A model generated the notes under the pieces. It did not search any database. It was not told the DNA's origin and worked only from the letters and a program-made list of their open reading frames with translations. Source: Streptomyces sp. 840.1 (GTDB taxonomy: Bacteria > Actinomycetota > Actinomycetes > Streptomycetales > Streptomycetaceae). Taken from it: 64,000 bases of DNA. The stretch spans positions 558,001 through 622,000 of the forward strand of contig NZ_RJUU01000002.1 of the NCBI RefSeq assembly GCF_003751445.1, written 5' to 3'. The first letter of the stretch is position 1, and every line of letters begins with the position of its first letter. The position numbers and the translations under genes were made by a program. This document shows positions 1 to 10,806 of this stretch, piece after piece.

Positions 1-42
1 CCAGCCGGCCGATCCGCTGCCGCTCGTGCGGGACCCGGTCGA

Positions 43-411
43 CTACTCGTCCTGGCCGGCCAGCCTGCCGAAGTCCCGGTCCGGGGCGGTCGCCTCGGGC
101 GGGGCGTCCAGGCCGTAGTGCCGGTAGAGCTGGAGCTCCTGCTCCGGCGAGAGGTGGCGGCCGACCCCGAAGTCGGGAGCGTCCTTGATCAGCGTGCGGT
201 CGAAGGGGACGCGAAGCGTGTCCTTGACGAATTCGCTGGGTTCCAGCGGGACGAAGGCGTCCCGGCTGAACAGGCCGGTGCGTACGGCCGCCCACTCCGG
301 CACGCCGGTCGCGTCGTCGAGGTACACCTCGTCCACCGTTCCGATCTTGGTGCCCTCGCGGTCGAACGCCTTGCGGCCGATCAGGCTGCGCGGATCGATG
401 TCGGTCTGCAC
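43..411 (-). CDS. PRC-barrel domain protein
   Basis: A 122-residue cytoplasmic protein. Residues about 8-75 read as a PRC-barrel fold (LIGRKAFDREGTKIGTV, then VPEWAAVRTG and FVPLEP), the domain seen in RimM and in many small actinobacterial stress or photosystem-type proteins. The tail (HLSPEQELQLYRHYGLDAP) is the usual C-terminal extension of Streptomyces members. The start is the GTG at 411 because GGGAGG lies a few bases upstream; the open frame continues to 498 but that part has no family-like sequence. It is transcribed away from the glycine riboswitch and gcvP, so the two genes are divergent. The exact role is unknown. Confidence 0.8.
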   Translation of the reverse strand: MQTDIDPRSLIGRKAFDREGTKIGTVDEVYLDDATGVPEWAAVRTGLFSRDAFVPLEPSEFVKDTLRVPFDRTLIKDAPDFGVGRHLSPEQELQLYRHYGLDAPPEATAPDRDFGRLAGQDE

Positions 412-530
412 GGTCCCTCCCACGGGTCGCGGGTACTCCACAGGAACCACAGAAGTGCAGATCCGTGCGGTTGGCCACTCGAAAACTCCGCCGGGCACCC
501 CGCTGGTAGGCTGGGGGCGGCTGCTTACCC

Positions 531-750
531 CGTGCGGGAGAGTCCTCCGGAGCGAATCCGGAGGCGCCGAAGGAGCAAATCCTCCCCGGAATCTCTCAGG
601 CCCCCGTACCGCACGGACGAGGTCACTCTGGAAAGCAGGGCGGGTTCCGCACGGCCGGGTGCCGAGTGGGTCCCTCCCTCACCGACGGTGAAAGCCGGTG
701 CGCGCAGTGGGCACCGGTGAAGCTCTCAGGTTGAGATGACAGAGGGGGAG
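531..750 (+). promoter_or_regulatory. Tandem glycine riboswitch (gcvT element)
   Basis: Two glycine aptamers in series. The first carries CGGGAGAGTCC, GCGCCGAAGGAGCAA and AATCTCTCAGG (about 534-600); the second carries CACTCTGGAAAGC, ACCGACGGTGAAAGCC and GCTCTCAGG ending in GACAGAGGGGGAG (about 623-750). These are the conserved cores of the glycine riboswitch. A short linker (ACCGCACGGACGAGG) joins them. A GC-rich hairpin follows (GGGCACC at 758-764 with GGTGCCC at 774-780), and the gcvP ribosome binding site (AGGAGG, 801-806) comes next, so this stem is the likely expression platform. The riboswitch should turn gcvP on when glycine is abundant. Confidence 0.93.
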
Positions 751-814
751 GCCGTTCGGGCACCCCGCGCCGCGGTGCCCCTCGCAGGTCGTGACAGACC
801 AGGAGGCCTCCACC

Positions 815-3700
<2,886 letters not shown>

Positions 3701-3745
3701 CGGGACCGACGTCCCGGACGTCGTGGGGTGACGCGGAACTGCGTC

Positions 3746-3779
3746 GGGGCCGGTTCGGAGATCTCTCCGGGCCGGCCCC
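3746..3779 (+). terminator. Intrinsic-type terminator after gcvP
   Basis: GGGGCCGG (3746-3753) pairs with CCGGCCCC (3772-3779), and an inner CGGAG/CTCCG stem closes on ATCT. It sits 46 bases after the gcvP stop and faces the converging small gene on the minus strand. Only a weak T-rich tail (TTCCGTT) follows, as is normal in Streptomyces. Confidence 0.75.
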
Positions 3780-3797
3780 TTCCGTTACCTGCCGCGG

Positions 3798-4004
3798 TCA
3801 GGCGGCCTTCATCACCCGGCCCGTTCCCAGCGGCCGGTGCGGCGCGATGATCTGCCCGTCCGGGAGCAGCTCACCGGTGTCCTCGAAGAGCAGGACGCCG
3901 TTGCACAGCAGGCTCCAGCCCTGTTCCGGGTGGTGTGCCACCAGGCGGGCGGCCTCCCGGTCGGCTGAGTCGGCTGTGGGGCAGGGTGGCTGGTGCTGAC
4001 ACAT
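3798..4004 (-). CDS. DUF5999 family protein
   Basis: A 68-residue small protein starting MCQHQPPCPTA and containing HPEQGWSLLCNGVLLFEDTG, which I recognise as the Streptomyces DUF5999 family. Family members are usually about 65 residues, which argues for the ATG at 4004 over longer upstream starts (for instance 4061). Two cysteines near the N terminus (C2 and C7) and one in LLCNG could bind metal, but that is inference. No signal peptide or membrane segment is visible. It converges on gcvP. Function unknown. Confidence 0.8.
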   Translation of the reverse strand: MCQHQPPCPTADSADREAARLVAHHPEQGWSLLCNGVLLFEDTGELLPDGQIIAPHRPLGTGRVMKAA

Positions 4005-4266
4005 GGCTGGGTTCTTTCGCTGCGTTGAGTTGAGTGTCCTGCGGCTTGAAGAGGTGTTCATGGCCGCCCCCCGTATCTGTCGGTCCGGTCCCAGTGTTGC
4101 CCCACGGGCGTCAATCCGCAGGGATTTCGCGGGAGCGCTGCTACTCCTCTCATGACGCGTCACCCAGCCGGACGGTTCGGCGCAACTGCCCTGTCACTTC
4201 GGGTGGTTCGGGGTGGCCGGATGGGGCTAGTCCGGATGGGTCCCGGATGCGCCCTCGCAGCGCGCC

Positions 4267-4298
4267 GTGCCCCGCCGCCGGAGTCGGCGGCGGGGCAC
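4267..4298 (-). terminator. Perfect 14-bp hairpin terminator
   Basis: GTGCCCCGCCGCCG (4267-4280) and CGGCGGCGGGGCAC (4285-4298) pair perfectly around a GAGT loop. It lies 24 bases past the stop of the minus-strand gene at 4322-4915, so it most likely ends that transcript. Confidence 0.75.
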
Positions 4299-4321
4299 AG
4301 TGAAGTGGGGGCGGCCGTAGG

Positions 4322-4915
4322 TCAGGCCGGGGAGCCGAGCAGGGGGCCGGGACCGGGCGTGATGCGAGTGGTGATCACGGGAAGCAGATCGGCGACCTGG
4401 TGCGGACGGTGTGCCGCGATACCCGGTGGGGCGGGAGCCAGCGGAACCAGCAGGTCGGCGGGGGCGGGGGACCCGCCGGCCGCGTCGGCCCCGGTGTCCT
4501 CGTGCAGCCACAGTGCCAGCATGTAGAGCTCGGGAATGGACAGCAGCCTCGGCTGGTAGTGGGTGCTCGCGGCCTCCGCCTGGCGCAGGGCCAGTTCGGT
4601 CGAGGCGATGTAGGGGCCCTCGAAGAAGTGCGAGAACGTCCAGCCGTCGGGGGTGAGCATGGTGTCCGCCGCGGCGACCGCCCGATCCGGGCCGCAGATC
4701 TGGAAGCGCCAGGCGGCGAGCCGGGTGGTGGATGTGAGCCCGCCCGGTCCGATGCGGTCCAGCACGTGTACGGGGAGCGGGTGTTCGGGGCTCAGGGGTC
4801 CCTGGGCCGAACGCAGGGCAGGTGTCCGGGCCTCGCGGACCGCGGTGGGTGAGCCGAGCGCCGCGAGAACACTTCTCAGCGCGGGCGCGGGAGCTGGAGG
4901 AACATGCAGGGGCAT
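4322..4915 (-). CDS. Conserved hypothetical protein (197 aa)
   Basis: I do not recognise a named family. The protein is soluble, Pro/Ala-rich at both ends, with a central region that looks well conserved (GLTSTTRLAAWRFQICGP, then WTFSHFFEGPYIASTELAL and SIPELYMLALWLHED). That centre resembles an alpha/beta carrier-like domain rather than an enzyme, and I see no catalytic motif. Upstream of the ATG there is TGAGAGGCG, a plausible ribosome binding site. It is transcribed divergently from the glutamate-cysteine-ligase-like gene across an unusually AT-rich spacer and ends at a strong hairpin. Confidence 0.65.
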   Translation of the reverse strand: MPLHVPPAPAPALRSVLAALGSPTAVREARTPALRSAQGPLSPEHPLPVHVLDRIGPGGLTSTTRLAAWRFQICGPDRAVAAADTMLTPDGWTFSHFFEGPYIASTELALRQAEAASTHYQPRLLSIPELYMLALWLHEDTGADAAGGSPAPADLLVPLAPAPPGIAAHRPHQVADLLPVITTRITPGPGPLLGSPA

Positions 4916-5395
4916 AGTGGGTCGCCTCTCACTTCGGAGACACGGTGGAGCGTGGGCGGGTGCAGACGGCGCTGTCGGCGTGCGGGGCCAGAGGAGGCCG
5001 GTGACTGAGCCGGTGCGTCAACTCTCTGCCTCGTCCGCGGAGTTTATACGACAGGTGTTCACGCGGTGATTCCACTAGCCATCACTACTATTGCCGGCAA
5101 GACGGTATCCGGACTTTATTATGCGGAGATTATGCTGATTCGGCGTGAGCGGCGCAGCCGTCGCCTCGGGTTTTTCGTGTGACGCGGTAGGCTGAAACGC
5201 GTCGGTGCATTCCTCGCGTCGAGCGGCGGAAACTGCGTGCTGCGTCATGCCGAGTGAATGTGCCCCGGGTCGTGGTCATCAGATTAGCGGCTGCGCACCG
5301 TCCGCGAGGCGTTATAGATCACTCCGTCTGGGCATTATCGATCGTGACGCGAGCGGCCTGGGCCGCGGGCTGCCCACTCGAGGAGGGACACTTCG
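4916..5395. other. 480-bp non-coding spacer with an AT-rich core
   Basis: No convincing gene. Positions 5041-5160 are only about half G+C by direct count (29 of 60, then 34 of 60), far below the flanks. The stretch holds a perfect palindrome TTGCCGGCAA (5091-5100) and several possible -10 elements such as TAGGCT near 5190. It must hold the divergent promoters for the genes on both sides. The ribosome binding site AGGAGGGA (5381-5388) for the right-hand gene lies at its end. Confidence 0.5.
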
Positions 5396-6901
5396 ATGGG
5401 GGAGAAGGTCGTTGCGGGCGCCTTTGACCTGTCCGATCGGCAGAAGTACCGACGGAAGCTCCACCAGTGCCTGGAGGGGCTGGAGAGGCTCCTGGCGGAG
5501 CGGCGATTCGACCGGCCGCGCAACCTCATGGGCATGGAGATCGAGCTGAATCTGGCGGGCTCCGACGGCATGCCGAAGATGTTGAATGGACAGGTACTCG
5601 AGCGCATCGCGAGCCGGGATTTCCAGACAGAACTCGGGATGTTCAATCTGGAAGTGAACATTGTTCCCCATCGCCTGGACGGCCGCGTTCTCGATCAGCT
5701 GGCCGAGGAGCTGCGGACCGGCCTGGGATATGCCGACCGGAAGGCCGGCGAGGTCGATGCCGGGATCATGATGATCGGAATACTGCCCACCGTCGGCAGC
5801 GAGGACATGGTCCGCGGGAACCTCTCCGACGGGGATCGCTACACACTGTTGAACGACCAAATGGTGGCGGCGCGCGGCGAGGATTTCTCCCTGGATATCG
5901 AAGGTGTGGAGCGACTGGTCTGTACCTCCGGGTCGATCGCGCCGGAAGCCGCCTGCACCTCCGTCCAACTGCATCTGCAGGTCACCCCGGAGCGGTTCTC
6001 GGACGTGTGGAACGCCGCCCAGGCCGTCGCCGCGGTCCAGGTGGCAGTGGGGGCCAATTCGCCCTTCCTGTTCGGCCGGGAGCTGTGGCGGGAGTCGCGT
6101 CCGCCACTCTTCCAGCAGGCCACGGACACCAGGCCGCCCGAACTGCAGAACCAGGGGGTGCGTCCCAGGACCTGGTTCGGGGAGCGGTGGACCGGTTCGG
6201 TGTACGACCTCTTCGAGGAGAACGTGCGCTACTTCCCCCCGCTCCTGCCCATCTGCGACGAGGAGGAACCGCTGCGGGTCCTCGACGAGGGCGGGGTGCC
6301 CCGGCTCCAGGAACTCGTCCTGCACAACGGCACGGTCTACCGCTGGAACCGCCCGGTGTACGGGCTGTCCGACGGCGTCCCCCACCTCCGGGTGGAGAAC
6401 CGGGTGCTGCCCGCAGGGCCGACGGTCGCCGACGTGATCGCCAACGCCGCGCTCTACTACGGGCTCGTGCGGGCGCTCGCCGAGGAGCCCCGCCCGGTGT
6501 GGACCAGGATGCCGTTCGCCGCGGCAGCCGAGAACTTCGACACCGCCTGTCGCCGGGGCATCGACGCCGAGCTGCTCTGGCCCAGGCCCGGCCGCGCCGG
6601 CGGGCTGACCCGGGTGCCGGCCGTCAAGCTCGTACGGGACGAACTGCTTCCGCTGGCGGCCGCCGGGCTCGACGCCTGGAACATCGAGCCCGCCGACCGC
6701 GACCGTTACCTCGGCATCATCGAGGAGCGCTGCAAGCGCCGGACCAACGGGGCGTCCTGGCAGGCCGACACCTATCACCGGGCGCGGGAGGCCGGGCTGG
6801 GGCGGGACGCCGCACTCGCCGCCATGACCCGCCGGTACGCCGAACTGATGCAGTCCGGCGAGCCCGTGCACAGCTGGCCGGTGGGCATCCCGGGCGCATG
6901 A
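5396..6901 (+). CDS. Glutamate-cysteine ligase family 2 protein
   Basis: A 501-residue cytoplasmic protein of the GCS2 carboxylate-amine ligase superfamily (YbdK/EgtA-like). Evidence is the MGMEIELNL strand with the paired acidic residues that bind magnesium (residues about 45-53), TELGMFNLEVNI, and later LQLHLQVTP, GANSPFLFG and LRVENRVLPAGPT, all typical of the ATP-grasp-like GCS fold. Such enzymes join glutamate to an amine or cysteine; the true substrate cannot be read from sequence. The ATG at 5396 follows AGGAGGGA at ideal spacing. The gene stands alone, ending at a strong hairpin. Confidence 0.75.
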   Translation: MGEKVVAGAFDLSDRQKYRRKLHQCLEGLERLLAERRFDRPRNLMGMEIELNLAGSDGMPKMLNGQVLERIASRDFQTELGMFNLEVNIVPHRLDGRVLDQLAEELRTGLGYADRKAGEVDAGIMMIGILPTVGSEDMVRGNLSDGDRYTLLNDQMVAARGEDFSLDIEGVERLVCTSGSIAPEAACTSVQLHLQVTPERFSDVWNAAQAVAAVQVAVGANSPFLFGRELWRESRPPLFQQATDTRPPELQNQGVRPRTWFGERWTGSVYDLFEENVRYFPPLLPICDEEEPLRVLDEGGVPRLQELVLHNGTVYRWNRPVYGLSDGVPHLRVENRVLPAGPTVADVIANAALYYGLVRALAEEPRPVWTRMPFAAAAENFDTACRRGIDAELLWPRPGRAGGLTRVPAVKLVRDELLPLAAAGLDAWNIEPADRDRYLGIIEERCKRRTNGASWQADTYHRAREAGLGRDAALAAMTRRYAELMQSGEPVHSWPVGIPGA

Positions 6902-6956
6902 GCGGACGGGGCCGGGCCCCTGGTCCGGGGACGGCCCCGCCCGCTCGCGTCACCGT
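6900..6956. terminator. Convergent (bidirectional) terminator hairpin
   Basis: GAGCGGACGGGGCCG (6900-6914) pairs with CGGCCCCGCCCGCTC (6942-6956) with one mismatch. It lies between two converging genes, beginning at the stop of the left one and 20 bases past the stop of the right one. Confidence 0.65.
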
Positions 6957-6976
6957 CCAGCTCGGCGACGCGAGCG

Positions 6977-8764
6977 CTATTCCCGGGCGGCGCGGCCGCT
7001 CTGCCCCGCGGTCATGACGGCCTGAAGGATCACCGCCTGGATCTCGGCCGGGTCGTTGACCTGGTAGCCGCCCCCACCGGTCACCTTGGCTATCTGGTTC
7101 ACCTCTTCGCGGTCGGCGTCGGGGCCGACCGCGATGGCGAGCAGCGGAACCGGCCGCTCGGGGTCGGCGATCCGGGTGAGTTCCGCGATCAGGGCGCTGC
7201 GCGAGATGGAACGGTCGTCCTGGTTCGAGCCGTCGGTCAGGATCACCACGGCGTTGAACTTGCCCTTCACGTAGGTGCGCTGCGCCTCCTTGTAGGCGGC
7301 CAGCGTGGTGTCGTACAGCCCGGTCGCCCCGTCCGGCACCGGCTGCAGCGCCGAGAACGCGTCGGCCAGCTTCGCGCGGTGGGTGCCGCCGCCCTTCGTC
7401 TTCTCCCCGAGCCGGCTGGTCGCCACCAGCCGGCGGTAGTCCTTGTCGCCGTCGAGCCTGGTGGCGAACTCCCAGAGGCCGATCTCGTCGTTCGGGGTGA
7501 ACTGGTTCAGGGCCTCGATCAGGGACGCCTTGGTGACGTCCATCCGGGACTGGTTGCGGCCCGGCACGATCGTGGCCATCGACCCCGAGGCATCGACGAC
7601 CGTGGTGAGCCGCGCGCTCTGCACGGTGATCGTCCACATGCCGAGTGTTTCCTGAAGCGTGTCGTCCGAGGGCGCGGTGGCGGGTGAGGTGGCGTACGGC
7701 TGAGGCGACCTGCCGCCCGCCGACGCGACCAGCGTCTCGCCCGCCGTGCCGTCGACGGTCCGGAAACCGTGCTCCTCCAGCGTGCGCTGCGCGCTGTCCT
7801 CGGACAGCAGGGTCATGAACCGCAGGGCCGCCCGGCTCTTCTCCGTGCTCAGCTGGTCCTCGTTGACCAGCGCGAAGGGATAGTCGAGCAGCGGGGTGCC
7901 GTCCGTGGGGTAGAAGAGGTCGAGCTTGCCCGCATCGGTCGACTCGGCGTTGTGGGCGAAGGCGGCCTGCTCGGAGAGCAGCACCGCCTGGTTGCGGGAG
8001 GGATTGCCCTCCTCGGCGCCCGAGCCGTCGCCGGCCAGTGTCCCGGGCACCTGGGTGTCGCTGTCGGACATCCGCTGGGCGAGGAGTTTGGCGGTGGCCG
8101 CGACCCTCGTGTCGCTGTCCCCGCCCAGCTTGTCAAAGGACGCGCCGATGCTGGTGAGGGCCAGCAGACCGGTGGCGCTGCGCGCCGGGTCGGCCGAGCC
8201 CAGCCGCACCTTGTCGGACTCCGTTGCCGAGGCCATCAGCTCGGCCCAGGTGTACTTCTTCTTCGGCCAGCCGAGGGTCTTGGCGGCCGAGGGCACCATG
8301 GCCAGGGCCACGGGGGAGGAGGCCACGGAGTCGCCCGGGGTGACCGGCACGGCGTCGCCGGTCCCCTTCGCGCGGCCCAGCCAGAGGTCGGAGTCCGGCA
8401 GCCACATCTGGTAGTCGGGCTTGCCGGTGCCGGCGGCCAGTGCGTCGGCGACCTTGTACGAGTCGCGGGCCAGCACTTCCACGTCGACGCAGTGGCCGTC
8501 GGATCTCAGATCGTCCTTGCGGGCCTTGTCGGCCACCGCGCGCACGGCGGGCGCGATGTCGGGCGAGGCCACCATGGACAGGTGCACCGCGGAGTCCTCG
8601 CAGGACTTCGAGAACGAGAGCAAGCCCCCCTGGGCCGCTACCGCCGTTCCCGCCGCCACGGCGAGAACGAGCGCGGTGGCGATGGCTACGGTACGACGGC
8701 GGTTCCGTGGACGGTCCCCGCTTCCGTCCGCCGTGTAGTCGTCGGGCAAGCTGTGACGTCCCAT
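6977..8764 (-). CDS. Exported substrate-binding-like protein with C-terminal VWA domain
   Basis: A 595-residue protein. A short basic N terminus (NRRR) is followed by one membrane segment (TVAIATALVLAVAAGTAVAA, residues about 24-44), so it is membrane-anchored or secreted. The middle reads as an extracellular solute-binding domain; the last third is a von Willebrand factor A domain with the MIDAS motif VVDASGSMAT (Asp 391) and ILTDGSNQDD. The metal site probably mediates protein binding. The ATG at 8764 is chosen because AAGGAGGGG lies upstream; the open frame extends further without a signal. It stands divergent from the CPBP gene. Similar Streptomyces proteins are of unknown function. Confidence 0.85.
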   Translation of the reverse strand: MGRHSLPDDYTADGSGDRPRNRRRTVAIATALVLAVAAGTAVAAQGGLLSFSKSCEDSAVHLSMVASPDIAPAVRAVADKARKDDLRSDGHCVDVEVLARDSYKVADALAAGTGKPDYQMWLPDSDLWLGRAKGTGDAVPVTPGDSVASSPVALAMVPSAAKTLGWPKKKYTWAELMASATESDKVRLGSADPARSATGLLALTSIGASFDKLGGDSDTRVAATAKLLAQRMSDSDTQVPGTLAGDGSGAEEGNPSRNQAVLLSEQAAFAHNAESTDAGKLDLFYPTDGTPLLDYPFALVNEDQLSTEKSRAALRFMTLLSEDSAQRTLEEHGFRTVDGTAGETLVASAGGRSPQPYATSPATAPSDDTLQETLGMWTITVQSARLTTVVDASGSMATIVPGRNQSRMDVTKASLIEALNQFTPNDEIGLWEFATRLDGDKDYRRLVATSRLGEKTKGGGTHRAKLADAFSALQPVPDGATGLYDTTLAAYKEAQRTYVKGKFNAVVILTDGSNQDDRSISRSALIAELTRIADPERPVPLLAIAVGPDADREEVNQIAKVTGGGGYQVNDPAEIQAVILQAVMTAGQSGRAARE

Positions 8765-8801
8765 GTCGGTGGTGCCCCTCCTTGAGGATGAACAAGGAAA
8801 T

Positions 8802-8837
8802 GGGGGACCACACCATCGGCAATGGTGCTCGTCCCCC
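8802..8837. repeat. Nested inverted repeat in the leader of the VWA gene
   Basis: GGGGGAC (8802-8808) pairs with GTCCCCC (8831-8837); inside it CACCAT (8811-8816) pairs with ATGGTG (8822-8827). The structure lies 38-73 bases upstream of the minus-strand ATG at 8764 and could act as an operator or an RNA leader stem. Confidence 0.4.
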
Positions 8838-8933
8838 GGCCTGTCGCGCATGATCTTCGTACCTGTATTCGAGACCCTAGTGGGGCGGGGAGCGGCATGG
8901 GACGTGAATGCACAACTCAAGGCAGGTGTACAG

Positions 8934-9728
8934 GTGGAGGCGGGGCGTGTGGCTGATTCTTATCCTCAGGAGGCCGTGTCACGACGGATCCTGCGGTCCG
9001 AGACGGTGCTGGTGCTGGCGCTCTCGCTGGGCGCCAGCGGGGTGTCTGCCCTGATCAGTTTTGTCGGATCGCTGACGAAACCAGGGGGTTTGAAGGATCA
9101 GGCGGCAACGCTCAACAGTTCCTACGCACCTGGCCGTCCCTGGCTGGATCTCGCCTGGCAACTCTTCGGTATCGCGACCGCGCTGGTGCCCGTCGCCCTG
9201 GTGGCCCATCTCCTGATCCGCGAGGGGACGGGCCTGCGGGCGATCGGCTTCGACCGGACCAGGCCGGGATCGGACCTGGGGCGCGGCACGCTGGTGGCGG
9301 CGGGCATCGGCAGCGCCGGGCTGGCCTTCTACCTGTTGGCGCGGGCCGCCGGATTCAACCTCACGGTCGTTCCCGAGTCGCTGCCGGACGTGTGGTGGAA
9401 GTTCCCGGTACTGATCCTTTCGGCGATCCAGAACTCCGTCCTGGAGGAAGTGATCGTCGTCGGATACCTGCTGCGCCGGCTGGGGCAGTTGGGCTGGACC
9501 CCGATGGCCGCCCTGGTGGCCAGTTCGGTGCTGCGCGGCTCGTACCACCTGTACCAGGGGATCGGCGGGTTCATCGGGAACATGGTGATGGGGATCGTCT
9601 TCGTACTGCTGTACCGCCGCTGGCAGCGCGTGGGGCCGCTGGTGGCCGCGCATGCCCTGCTCGACATCGGCGCGTTCGTCGGATACGCGCTGCTCGCCGG
9701 GAAGGTGGGCTGGCTGCCCACTCCGTGA
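8934..9728 (+). CDS. CPBP family intramembrane glutamic endopeptidase homologue
   Basis: A 264-residue polytopic membrane protein with about eight hydrophobic segments. The CPBP (Abi) core is seen as NSVLEEVIVVGYLLRRLG, SSVLRGSYHLYQG and VAAHALLDIGAF, matching the EE, FxxxH-type and H-xxx-D/N motifs of this Rce1-like family. The arginine of the classic EExxxR motif is replaced by valine (EEVIVV), so activity may differ. The start is set at the GTG at 8934 (VQVEAGRVADSYP) with AAGGCAGG upstream; GTG at 8904 is an alternative. It ends at a perfect 16-bp terminator. Substrate unknown. Confidence 0.75.
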   Translation: MEAGRVADSYPQEAVSRRILRSETVLVLALSLGASGVSALISFVGSLTKPGGLKDQAATLNSSYAPGRPWLDLAWQLFGIATALVPVALVAHLLIREGTGLRAIGFDRTRPGSDLGRGTLVAAGIGSAGLAFYLLARAAGFNLTVVPESLPDVWWKFPVLILSAIQNSVLEEVIVVGYLLRRLGQLGWTPMAALVASSVLRGSYHLYQGIGGFIGNMVMGIVFVLLYRRWQRVGPLVAAHALLDIGAFVGYALLAGKVGWLPTP

Positions 9729-9750
9729 GCGGCCGCGGGGCCGGGCGTCC

Positions 9751-9795
9751 GGGAGGGGGTGTGCGGGTGATCCGCACACCCCCTCCCCGCGTTTT
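9751..9795 (+). terminator. Strong intrinsic terminator
   Basis: GGGAGGGGGTGTGCGG (9751-9766) pairs perfectly with CCGCACACCCCCTCCC (9772-9787) around GTGAT, followed by CGCGTTTT. It ends the CPBP transcript and may also serve the converging PhzF gene. Confidence 0.85.
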
Positions 9796-9840
9796 CCCCG
9801 CACCGTCCGGCAGGCCGGCGCTTGCCGGGACCCGGCCCTG

Positions 9841-10656
9841 TTACTGGGCGACGAGCAGTTCTCCGTCCAGGACGGTGACGGCGTCACCGGTCAGCAGCGT
9901 CCGGTCGCCGCGCAGCGCGGTGCGTACGAGGCCGGTCCGGGCGGACGCCTGGAGGCCGGTCAGGTCGTCGCGGCCGAGCCGGGCCGACCAGAACGGCGCC
10001 AGGGCGGTGTGGGAGCTGCCCGTGACGGGGTCCTCGTCGATGCCCACGGCCGGGAAGAAGCCGCGGGAGACGTAGTCGTAGCCGGACCCGGTGGCCGCGG
10101 CCGTGGCGATGACGCCGCGCCGCGAGTGGGCGCCCAGTGCCGCGAAATCCGGGGTCAGTGCCCGTACGGCCGCCTCGTCGGCCAGCTCCACCAGCAGGTC
10201 GCCGGTGTGCGGGCCCGTGTCGTGCACGGAGACGGGCTCCGCGCCCAGCGCGGCGGCCAGCCACTGCGGCGCGGCCTCCGGGGTCAGCGGTGCGGTGGGG
10301 AAGTCGAGCGTGAGCGAGCCGTCGGGCCGGGCGGTCGAGGTGAGGATGCCGCACCGGGCGGTGAAGCGCACCGTGCCGCTCGCGGCGCCGGTGGTGTGCA
10401 GGACGTGGGCGGTGGCGAGGGTGGCGTGGCCGCACATGTCGACCTCGGTGGCCGGGGTGAACCAGCGCAGCGCCCAGTCGGCGGCGCCGCCCGGCGGCAG
10501 CGGGTGGGCGAAAGCGGTCTCGGACAGGTTCAGCTCCGCCGCGATCTGCTGGAGCCGGCTGTCGTCCGGGAAGCCTTCCGGGCCCAGCAGCAGGACGCCT
10601 GCGGGATTGCCGGTGAAGGGGCGGTCGGTGAACGCGTCGACGATTCGAATCCTCAT
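9841..10656 (-). CDS. PhzF family protein (isomerase/epimerase fold)
   Basis: A 271-residue cytoplasmic enzyme of the diaminopimelate-epimerase-like PhzF superfamily. The opening RIVDAFTDRPFTGNPAGV and the later DMCGHATLATAHVLH are hallmark motifs, and the EDPVTGSSHTALAPFW near the C terminus completes the two-fold pseudosymmetric active site. The catalytic glutamate of PhzF is seen in LSETAF. The ATG at 10656 gives the family start; a codon set six residues upstream has no ribosome binding site. Most genomic PhzF homologues have unknown substrates. It is divergent from the PadR gene and its operator. Confidence 0.85.
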   Translation of the reverse strand: MRIRIVDAFTDRPFTGNPAGVLLLGPEGFPDDSRLQQIAAELNLSETAFAHPLPPGGAADWALRWFTPATEVDMCGHATLATAHVLHTTGAASGTVRFTARCGILTSTARPDGSLTLDFPTAPLTPEAAPQWLAAALGAEPVSVHDTGPHTGDLLVELADEAAVRALTPDFAALGAHSRRGVIATAAATGSGYDYVSRGFFPAVGIDEDPVTGSSHTALAPFWSARLGRDDLTGLQASARTGLVRTALRGDRTLLTGDAVTVLDGELLVAQ

Positions 10657-10755
10657 GCCACCGACCGTAGGCATGTCGCGAAGCCGCAGGCCAAGGCCAA
10701 TTTCGCATGCGCGGACCGGTCGGCCTCCTGGAGGGGTTTGTCAAACGACCGGTTC

Positions 10756-10792
10756 CGATATATCGTTGACGCATCGCGACCGATCAACGATA
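10756..10792 (+). promoter_or_regulatory. PadR-type operator
   Basis: TATCGTTGA (10761-10769) and TCAACGATA (10784-10792) form a perfect 9-bp inverted repeat with a 14-base spacer, and CGATATATCG (10756-10765) is itself a palindrome. It ends just before the GAAGGAG site of the PadR gene, so autoregulation is likely. ATATATCG-like sites are typical of PadR regulators. Confidence 0.7.
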
Positions 10793-10806
10793 GAAGGAGT
10801 TAAGTC

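Noticed and set aside
10640..10650. TTCGAATCC as a tRNA T-loop
   Set aside because: It is within the phzF-like coding start and no cloverleaf arms surround it.
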